8,534 nt of DNA from contig DFEA01000066.1 of assembly GCA_002368575.1 (NCBI GenBank), positions 1-8,534 of the forward strand, read 5' to 3'. The first letter of the stretch is position 1; each line of letters begins with the position of its first letter. Below, one piece after another: positions 1-5,498 of this stretch. The stretch comes from Lachnospiraceae bacterium UBA3814. GTDB taxonomy: Bacteria; Bacillota; Clostridia; Lachnospirales; Lachnospiraceae. Made by a program: the position numbers and the translations under genes. A model generated the notes under the pieces. The model worked only from the letters and a program-made list of their open reading frames with translations, ran no database searches and was not told where the DNA came from.

Positions 1-11
1 TCCATCATGAC

Positions 12-25
12 CCGTGAATGGTAAC
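12..25 (+). repeat. Degenerate half-site of the GTAAC palindromic repeat
   Basis: The core CGTGAATGGTAAC (13-25) matches 11 of 13 bases of TGTGAATAGTAAC, the half-repeat at 8433-8445 near the other end of the window. It has no visible partner arm here, but the window edge may cut the element. Bases 1-60 otherwise show no convincing gene: a short + frame ends at TAA 22-24 and could at most be the tail of something outside the window. Confidence 0.35.
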
Positions 26-60
26 AAACGGAAAACATATTTTCTGATGAAAATGCGAAA

Positions 61-76
61 ACCGATTGACATCGGT
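61..76. repeat. Perfect 6-bp inverted repeat over the tRNA promoter -35
   Basis: ACCGAT (61-66) and ATCGGT (71-76) are perfect reverse complements around a TGAC loop. The -35 hexamer TTGACA (66-71) is inside it. The + strand reads on into a T-rich stretch (79-83) and the - strand into TTTTCGC, so it could be a weak two-way terminator of a neighbouring unit or a small operator. The stem has only three G-C pairs. Confidence 0.4.
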
Positions 77-95
77 AGTTTTTGTATGCTATATT
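66..95 (+). promoter_or_regulatory. Sigma-A type promoter of tRNA-Trp
   Basis: A perfect -35 TTGACA (66-71) is followed after 18 nt by a -10 TATATT (90-95), with an upstream TG at 87-88 giving an extended -10 (TGnTATATT). Transcription would start near 101-103, about 8-10 nt before the tRNA 5' end. This is the best promoter match seen in the window and fits a constitutively strong tRNA gene. Confidence 0.8.
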
Positions 96-110
96 ACTTT
101 TTGTTCATTC

Positions 111-181
111 AGGGGACTGGTCAAATGGTATGATAGGGGTCTCCAAAACCTTTGGTGGGAGTTCGATTCTCTCGTCCCCTG
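111..181 (+). tRNA. tRNA-Trp (anticodon CCA)
   Basis: All four arms fold. The acceptor stem AGGGGAC/GTCCCCT (111-117 with 174-180) has seven Watson-Crick pairs. The D arm (120-134) has a 4-bp stem and a loop with GG. The anticodon arm (136-152) carries the loop CTCCAAA with anticodon CCA at 143-145, which reads UGG (tryptophan). The variable loop has 4 nt (153-156), and the T arm (157-173) has loop TTCGATT. Base 181 is the discriminator G expected for bacterial tRNA-Trp. The 3' CCA is not encoded (TTC follows), so it must be added by CCA-adding enzyme. G-U pairs occur at two anticodon-stem positions, one D-stem position and one T-stem position, but nothing prevents function. At 71 nt it is compact. 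It has its own promoter and terminator and appears to be a single-gene unit. Confidence 0.95.
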
Positions 182-186
182 TTCCT

Positions 187-210
187 AAGCCCGCATACAT
201 GCCGGTTTTT
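187..210 (+). terminator. Intrinsic terminator of tRNA-Trp
   Basis: The arms AAGCCCGCA (187-195) and TGCCGGTTT (200-208) pair over eight positions (one G-U), with one C-C mismatch, around the loop TACA. The stem runs directly into a run of five T (206-210). It lies 5 nt after the tRNA discriminator base. Confidence 0.65.
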
Positions 211-281
211 CATTGGAAATTTGATTATTATCTGATTTCCATTCCAAACCTTTTTCAGCACAGGTAATTTTAAGCACATAA

Positions 282-313
282 GAAAGAAGAGCCCTTGTCA
301 GGACTCTTTCTTT
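282..313. terminator. Two-way terminator between tRNA-Trp and the small gene
   Basis: The left arm 282-295 (…AGAGCCCT) and right arm 300-313 (AGGACTCTTTC…) pair around the loop TGTC, with two mismatches and G-U pairs near the base. The A-rich left side and T-rich right side give a U-rich 3' flank on both strands. It begins 7 nt after the stop of the 44-aa gene on the - strand and backs up the tRNA terminator on the + strand. Confidence 0.65.
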
Positions 314-320
314 ATTTGAA

Positions 321-455
321 TTATTCGTTTTTCTTATTTTCGTCTTCGGCCTGAGCTATCACTTTCTTTACGACTTCTTTCGCTTTATCATAATTTTCCG
401 TATCCATAAGAGCCTCTAATGAATATAATAAAGTCAACAACTCAAGCTTCGCCAT
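321..455 (-). CDS. Small 44-residue charged helical protein, function unknown
   Basis: I do not recognise a named family. The frame runs from ATG at 455 to TAA at 321-323, and the ATG is preceded by a perfect AAAGGAGG site (462-469), 6 nt away, which makes expression likely. The protein starts MAKLELLTLLYSLEALMDT and continues through NYDKAKEVVKKVIAQAEDE to a Lys/Glu-rich end. It has no signal peptide or membrane segment and looks like two short amphipathic helices joined near residue 20. A possible -10 TATACT lies at 480-475, but no good -35 is visible; read-through from the large operon upstream is also possible. Transcription should stop at the hairpin 282-313. A 13-codon fragment of a second copy lies at 512-550 with mostly synonymous differences, which supports this frame having been under protein-level selection. 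Confidence 0.75.
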   Translation of the reverse strand: MAKLELLTLLYSLEALMDTENYDKAKEVVKKVIAQAEDENKKNE

Positions 456-511
456 GCTAAAACCTCCTTTAAAAAGTATATTATCATATCCTTCAAAACA
501 AAAAATAAAAG

Positions 512-550
512 AATAACCTTTTTCACCGCTTCTTTTGCTTTATCATAATG
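512..550 (-). pseudogene. Relic fragment of a second copy of the 44-aa gene
   Basis: Read on the - strand from 550, the 13 codons give HYDKAKEAVKKVI, against NYDKAKEVVKKVI in the intact gene at 321-455. Six of the eight codon differences are synonymous; only N to H and V to A change the residue. Similarity stops at both ends: upstream is the stop of the 576-aa membrane protein gene (562-564), downstream an AT-rich spacer. There is no start codon or ribosome site, and the frame differs from that of the membrane protein gene, so the fragment is not fused to it. It is probably an eroded duplicate left at the operon edge. Confidence 0.6.
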
Positions 551-561
551 ACCGCAACGGG

Positions 562-2292
562 TCAGCGGTATGAGCGAAAGCCGTCCTTAAGGCTCTCGCC
601 CCTTAACATCTCATGCTCGGGATCAGCCGAGGGCGTTTCCGGAAATACATCGACCCCGGACTGATCACCCTCCACAGGCACATAAACCGTCTCCTCCCTG
701 CCCTGCGGCGTCCGAAGATAAACCCCCCTGCATTCAAACCGCCTGTAGTCATCCGGGTATACAAGGTTGGTCTGAGTAAGCAGCACGCCCGTTTTTTCGG
801 GAAAAACAGCCAGCGTACACAGCATCAGAAAAACGATATAGGCCTTATGCTCACTCTCCTCCATGTACATTCCGATCCCCAGAGAGGAAACAAGCAGAAG
901 GTTGACTATGCCGTAGCGCATGTTGGGAGCCATAAGGAACCAGTAAATATAACATACCATCGCCACTATATTCAGAAATGCCTTCTCATCGGCCTTTCTC
1001 TTATAAAGCCTGATAATGATATTTATGCCCGCAAAAAGCAGTATGAGCCCCGAAACAGCAAAGAGAGCCCTCGGTACCAGAGACAGATTCCTGTACCAGA
1101 CCTGCACCCACTCCTTAAGAGGATAGCTCTTAAGCTCCATACCTATCATCGATTTCGCGTACAGCCCGATCTCCATCCTGTCCGTAAAGGCTCTTTCAGC
1201 CGGAACCTTCCAGTCGACCTTTAACAGATCGAGCTTCTCCATGGGATAAAGAAGATATCCCGTGAGCAGAACATTCCTTATTATAAAGGGGATTCCGATC
1301 AGCACCGCAATGACGATAAAGGTAATTATCCTTTTAATATCCTTATTTTTTATCAATATATACAGGGGACAGGCCGCCAATAAAATAACAGGAGCTATTG
1401 AAAGCTTGACCGTAATACACAGCACCGAAAGCATGCATAAGAGACCAAAGCCTGTGGCCCTCTCGATCAAAGCGCCTTCACCCGGACTTCTCTCCTTAAG
1501 CTCCCCCGCAGGCATTAAGCCTTTCTCCCCCGACAGCTGCGGCATCTCTGCAAAATCCCTGTAAACCTCTGTCCACCTTGAAAATATATAAAGAAGGGCC
1601 AGCATCGGAAAGATATCGGTCCCGGGAGAGGACATACTGTCCAGGCTGAAGACAGCATAAAAGATCATGGACGCCTTTAAAAGATCCGAGGTATCAGGCT
1701 TCCTCCCCTGTGCTATAAAGCTTCCGGTAATGGCATAGGTAAGCATAATGAGGACGATAAACCCGTTCGACTGATGCAGGGAGCGTCCCAGGAAGCTTAA
1801 GCTGAAGAGAGCCTGAAAACACATATAGGCGCTGTTATAGCCAAACCTGGGATGAAGGTTTGCGAGGCCCCTGACCTGCCCGTACCTTTCTATCCATTTT
1901 ATCGCCTGGGCATGATAAAGATATGTATCGTAGTCCGCAGGCTCACAGGAGGCTATGGAGGCTATGACCGCAAGCAATATGAAAAAAACCGTCAGGGTAA
2001 AGCGCTTCCTGTCAGACGGGATCCCCGCCAAAAAGGCCCTTATATCCTTCCTGAAAACCAGGGCTCCCGAAACCGAAGCAATGCAAAAAACAAGAAGCGC
2101 GGTAAACGCGACCCCCGCAAACAGACTGAAGACCTGTGCGTAAACGGTGGCAAAAAGGACCCCCGCCATGATAACAGAATCGAAGCTCCTTATCCTGTAC
2201 CCAAAAAGGCGGCAGACCATACCGCTTACCAGGAAGCCTGCCGCAGAAAGAGTCAGAGTCATAAAAACAATGCTTACACCCGTCAGTATCAT
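562..2292 (-). CDS. Polytopic membrane protein, LIC_10190-type, probable GT-C-like glycosyltransferase
   Basis: The protein (576 aa) has about 12 predicted membrane segments, starting at residues 5-25 and ending near 483-498, then an outward or soluble tail (about 501-576). Characteristic stretches are DYDTYLYHAQAIKW (120-133) followed by GLANLHPRFGYNS (142-154), SSPGTDIFP (221-229), RNVLLTGYLLYP (339-350) and APNMRYG (455-461). I recognise these from the family annotated LIC_10190 membrane proteins, whose fold resembles GT-C glycosyltransferases; D120/D122 and H127 sit where the catalytic acidic loop is expected. The tail holds PVEGDQSG (539-546) and LRGESLKDGFR (563-573). Residues 241-279 form a charged, low-complexity loop that looks like an insertion. 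ATG 2292 lies 2 nt after the previous stop with only a weak GGGA upstream, so translation is probably coupled. This is the last gene of the operon. Substrate and polymer are unknown. Confidence 0.75.
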   Translation of the reverse strand: MILTGVSIVFMTLTLSAAGFLVSGMVCRLFGYRIRSFDSVIMAGVLFATVYAQVFSLFAGVAFTALLVFCIASVSGALVFRKDIRAFLAGIPSDRKRFTLTVFFILLAVIASIASCEPADYDTYLYHAQAIKWIERYGQVRGLANLHPRFGYNSAYMCFQALFSLSFLGRSLHQSNGFIVLIMLTYAITGSFIAQGRKPDTSDLLKASMIFYAVFSLDSMSSPGTDIFPMLALLYIFSRWTEVYRDFAEMPQLSGEKGLMPAGELKERSPGEGALIERATGFGLLCMLSVLCITVKLSIAPVILLAACPLYILIKNKDIKRIITFIVIAVLIGIPFIIRNVLLTGYLLYPMEKLDLLKVDWKVPAERAFTDRMEIGLYAKSMIGMELKSYPLKEWVQVWYRNLSLVPRALFAVSGLILLFAGINIIIRLYKRKADEKAFLNIVAMVCYIYWFLMAPNMRYGIVNLLLVSSLGIGMYMEESEHKAYIVFLMLCTLAVFPEKTGVLLTQTNLVYPDDYRRFECRGVYLRTPQGREETVYVPVEGDQSGVDVFPETPSADPEHEMLRGESLKDGFRSYR

Positions 2293-2294
2293 GC

Positions 2295-3902
2295 TTAATT
2301 TCCCGAAATTTCCTTAACATCCTGAAACTTTATCACTATTGTATCATCTATCACCTTTACGGAGCCTTCGTCCGGATACTCCGGCATGGCAGCCACCTCA
2401 GGATGATTATAAAAGTATTCCTCATCCTCATCGGAATTCCTTACCGGAGGATCAAAGCCTATTACCCTGGTCATAATGTTCCAGTAGGAGTATTCACCTG
2501 TATTGGTGCTTGCTTTGCCGGCTATATCAAAGGTCTCATCGATCATCGCCTGTCTGCTGTTGGTCGCGTCGCCTGAAGGGACCCCTATCAGCGCAACGGG
2601 CATATCGTCCCTGTAGCCCTTAACGCTCTTTATCTGTGTCATAAGCACCGTAAAATACGCGTTATCATGGACATTTGTATATTCCATCGCAAGATAATTA
2701 CCGTTTGCAAACCATATATATGTGATGACGGTGGCAGTAAGCGCAAGGGAGGTCACGATATCCGCCGCCTTCATAAGCCCTCCCGCGGTATCATCAAGGG
2801 CAGTCAGACATGCCACAGGGATGACCAGCTCATATACTATCTCATATACCATTATGGAATACAGGGTTCCCGATGAAACAGCCATTATTATGATAAGGTT
2901 CACCGCAATCGGCAGCACGGCAATGACAGCGGTGATCAGAAGCTTCAGATGCAGCCCCTTCTGCGATGACCATATCCTGAACAGGGTATAGAAAAGAGTG
3001 AGGATAGCCGCCAGAAAGGCGATCCGCACTATCACGGTAGGGTTCATGGAATGTACGTCCTTAAAGGGAAGCTTGAAAAAAGTCTTATAGCAGCTTACAA
3101 GGCCCCTTAAAAGCTGGTTGGGACTTATTTTCCCCATGCTGTCAAGGTTCTCATAGGTCTCCATCTCTTTTCCGGTAACCTCAAGCGCAAGCCTGCTGCC
3201 CAGCAGAAACAATGCCATACAAACGCCGAGGAATACCACGTAGGAAACGCATTTTAAAAAAGCCTCCTTAAGCTCAGGGTCGTTGCGGATGAAATCTGTC
3301 AGCAGATATCCCACAAGCAGGCATACTGCCGTGACAAAAACAGCCTGATAAATGGCCATTCCGTATATGACCATCGCTCCCGAAGCAAGAACACTCAATG
3401 CCCCTGACACAGTCCTTAAAGTCCTGCCATGCCTTACAAGGATCCATATCCCGGCCGCAGTCATTGCGATGCCGACAGCATAGTAATGGGTGGTGAACAT
3501 ATAGAACATCCTGCACACAAGTGCGGGAAAGGTAGTCATCAGCGCCCCGGTAATGCCCGCGTAAAACACATCGTCTATGTTAAGTACCGCCACCGTAAAG
3601 CAGGCAGCCAGAGTGTAAAGGATTATAGTCGTAAAGCCGTTAACGAAGGGTATAGTAAAGCAGTCGTCAAAAAACAGCTTCTGCAGCCACACCGTTATGG
3701 ACAGTGCCCACCGGCCCACCTCAACACCCGTACCGAAGCCGGTGGGAGTATGCCAGAGCTCGTCATAATTGTAAAGGTGATTGGTAAGGGCATATATATG
3801 GGCCATCAGACCGCATATAAGTCCGGAATAAAAACAGCACCTGTACCTTTTTTCTATCCTGTAATAACAGCTTTTAATAAAATTACCCGCCGTACTTTTC
3901 AA
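2295..3902 (-). CDS. GtrII-type glucosyltransferase-like membrane protein
   Basis: The protein (535 aa) has about 11-12 membrane segments (first near 22-40, last near 381-398) and a soluble C-terminal part (about 405-535). The first outward loop has YNYDELWHTP (44-53) with the Asp-Glu pair D47/E48, followed by VEVGRWAL (60-67); this DE…GRW arrangement is what I associate with the GtrII family. Known GtrII proteins, from Shigella phage, move glucose from undecaprenyl-phosphate-glucose to O-antigen on the outer membrane face; the donor and acceptor here are not determinable. The tail ends with MPEYPDEGSVKVIDDTIVIKF (506-526). The start is TTG at 3902, supported by AGGGAGG (3909-3915) 6 nt away. 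A 17-codon reading frame in another frame (ATG 3936) overlaps this start and the previous stop. The gene follows the 520-aa gene by 33 nt and abuts the 576-aa gene. Confidence 0.8.
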   Translation of the reverse strand: MKSTAGNFIKSCYYRIEKRYRCCFYSGLICGLMAHIYALTNHLYNYDELWHTPTGFGTGVEVGRWALSITVWLQKLFFDDCFTIPFVNGFTTIILYTLAACFTVAVLNIDDVFYAGITGALMTTFPALVCRMFYMFTTHYYAVGIAMTAAGIWILVRHGRTLRTVSGALSVLASGAMVIYGMAIYQAVFVTAVCLLVGYLLTDFIRNDPELKEAFLKCVSYVVFLGVCMALFLLGSRLALEVTGKEMETYENLDSMGKISPNQLLRGLVSCYKTFFKLPFKDVHSMNPTVIVRIAFLAAILTLFYTLFRIWSSQKGLHLKLLITAVIAVLPIAVNLIIIMAVSSGTLYSIMVYEIVYELVIPVACLTALDDTAGGLMKAADIVTSLALTATVITYIWFANGNYLAMEYTNVHDNAYFTVLMTQIKSVKGYRDDMPVALIGVPSGDATNSRQAMIDETFDIAGKASTNTGEYSYWNIMTRVIGFDPPVRNSDEDEEYFYNHPEVAAMPEYPDEGSVKVIDDTIVIKFQDVKEISGN

Positions 3903-3936
3903 GCTCTGCCTCCCTGTGCCTGTCTCTCTGCCTCAT
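3883..3936 (-). other. Possible 17-codon relay reading frame over the GtrII-like start
   Basis: The stop of the upstream gene (TGA, 3938-3936) shares a base with an ATG (3936-3934), the classic TGATG coupling arrangement. That ATG opens a frame of only 17 codons (MRQRDRHREAELEKYGG) ending at TAA 3885-3883. The frame spans the ribosome site and TTG start of the next gene and stops 17 nt inside it. It may be a coupling relay, a chance frame, or the mark of an ancient frameshift. Confidence 0.25.
3909..3915 (-). promoter_or_regulatory. Ribosome site fixing the TTG start at 3902
   Basis: AGGGAGG on the - strand lies 6 nt before TTG 3902. No ATG or GTG with a comparable site begins the 535-aa frame nearby, so this decides the start. 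Confidence 0.7.
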
Positions 3937-5498
3937 CAGAAAATATTGTGATCAAAAACGGCTATATATCCATCCTCGTCAAAGGGAATGATCTCCAGTG
4001 CGTCCCCGCATACAGTATCCTTAACGGTCTCATACTCCCAGGCGGATAAGAACGCGAAATACCGGTCATTACCTTCCACAGGCTCAAACTGATCCTTCCT
4101 TGAATTGTACAGCCGGGGCGTGATCTCCCCATCCTCCGATATAATGACCGGGGCCACCGTTATATCGGCATTCGACAGCACCGTTGTCACCTGCGCGGAC
4201 CAATATTCGGCATATCCCCTGTGCAGATCATTGTCCCTTAACACGGCTATCAGACCGTCATACCTGTTCTGTCCCCTCAGGGCAGTCGTGCTGTATGCGC
4301 TGAACAGACAGGCTATGGACAAAACGATCGCAAGCACCGCTCCGAACCGTGACAGAGCCCCCTGCCTTACAAGCCACATCATAAAGATCACGGTCACGGT
4401 CAGGGCTGTCATATAAAGCCCCACCATTCTGTGTATCGTTCCTCTGGCATGACTGAAATCATAAACAAAAAGAGTGGATGCCAGCAGGATAATATATGAA
4501 AGCATGTATATCCTTATGATCTTATTTTCGATCTTTTTGTATGCGCAGAAAGCTATGAAGGGCGTGAAGATGATGACCAGACTGACAAAGGCCATATACA
4601 TGATCCTGATTCCGGTCATGGATTCCATGGGGATCTCCGAAGGAACCTCCCCTGCCACGCATACCATCATGACCCTGAGCCTCTCCGTTAAATCCCACAC
4701 CCATTCCTGCCACATCGGTATTGTTTTGAACAGGCCTTCATATACGGTTTTTACCCCGGAAAGCCTCTGTACCAGAACGGACACGATGAACCCGGCTCCG
4801 GCCGCGCAAAGCCCTGCGATGCTCAAGGCCGCGGTGTTTCTGTTTTCGCTGCAGAAAAGCTCATCCTTTATATTTATGAACCTTTCCAGGATGACCGCTC
4901 CGTAAAAGGGTATAAAGAAAAACAAAATGGTAGTAAGGCCGTTGGTACAGAAAAGAGCCGTCAGAGCTATCAGCAGAAACGACCTCTTCCTGTTAACTTT
5001 CGAAAAGAACAAATCCCCCATATCTATTCCCGAATAAACCGCCGTGGCCGCCATGACGAACAAAAGTCCCAGACTGTAATGGATCACGTGCCCCCACATG
5101 ATCATGCGCGTATTCTTGGTAGGAAGGCTCAAAAGCAGGATGAACGCGGCTGCCGTCAGGGTGTGCTCTGTGGGAAAGTCCATGGATCTTAAAAATTTAT
5201 ATAAGGAAAATACAAATATGGCAAGAAACAGGATGAAACCCAGTGCATGAGCCTTATATCCGACACCGAAGATTGCTACAAAGGGCATCATCAGCAGAGA
5301 CCCGCCGAAGGGCAGCGTATAGGCATAGTACATTTCGGGATCAAACAGCCCGTTGCCCGTAAGCATCGCCTCGGCCCACAATATGGTATCCGTAAAGTCG
5401 GAATCAAACTCCACCCTTTCCTTAACGAGGATGTAATACAGCACCATAAATATGGAAAATATGAAAAACAGTACTGCTCCTGTTCTCTTTTTACTCAA
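3936..5498 (-). CDS. Polytopic membrane protein, GT-C-like, probable glycosyltransferase
   Basis: The protein (520 aa) has about 11 membrane segments (first 7-25, last near 384-401) and an outward C-terminal domain (about 403-520). The first outward loop carries an acidic cluster, EFDSDFTDT (30-38, with D32, D34 and D37), then LFDPEMYYAYTLPFGGSLL (51-69). This layout fits GT-C enzymes that use lipid-linked sugars, but I cannot place it in a named family. HVIHYSLGLLF (near 137-147) and the tail segment GYAEYW (428-433) look conserved-type. The start is TTG at 5498, which overlaps the stop of the YfhO-like gene by two bases (TTGA) and has AAGGAG (5505-5510) 6 nt away, so translation is both coupled and independently supported. 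The stop overlaps an ATG opening a 17-codon frame. Its position among three related proteins suggests one step in building the same surface glycan. Confidence 0.7.
   Translation of the reverse strand: MSKKRTGAVLFFIFSIFMVLYYILVKERVEFDSDFTDTILWAEAMLTGNGLFDPEMYYAYTLPFGGSLLMMPFVAIFGVGYKAHALGFILFLAIFVFSLYKFLRSMDFPTEHTLTAAAFILLLSLPTKNTRMIMWGHVIHYSLGLLFVMAATAVYSGIDMGDLFFSKVNRKRSFLLIALTALFCTNGLTTILFFFIPFYGAVILERFINIKDELFCSENRNTAALSIAGLCAAGAGFIVSVLVQRLSGVKTVYEGLFKTIPMWQEWVWDLTERLRVMMVCVAGEVPSEIPMESMTGIRIMYMAFVSLVIIFTPFIAFCAYKKIENKIIRIYMLSYIILLASTLFVYDFSHARGTIHRMVGLYMTALTVTVIFMMWLVRQGALSRFGAVLAIVLSIACLFSAYSTTALRGQNRYDGLIAVLRDNDLHRGYAEYWSAQVTTVLSNADITVAPVIISEDGEITPRLYNSRKDQFEPVEGNDRYFAFLSAWEYETVKDTVCGDALEIIPFDEDGYIAVFDHNIF

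Noticed and set aside
111..210. Integration (att) site at the tRNA-Trp 3' end
   Set aside because: I found no direct copy of the tRNA 3' end elsewhere in the window and no integrase gene.
82..267. 61-codon + strand frame
   Set aside because: It runs straight through the tRNA-Trp gene and its terminator and has no ribosome site; it is a by-product of the RNA gene.
490..564. Intrinsic terminator for the four-gene operon
   Set aside because: TGACC/GGTCA (549-564) and AAAAGAA/TTCTTTT stems exist, but the first lacks a T run and the second is all A-T and G-A content with a 16-nt loop. Neither is convincing, so read-through to 282-313 is possible.
613..1224. 203-codon + strand frame, and other + frames opposite the operon (for example 3429-4049)
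   Set aside because: They lie antisense to well-supported membrane proteins with recognisable family motifs, have no ribosome sites, and read as Arg/His/Pro-rich non-family sequence.
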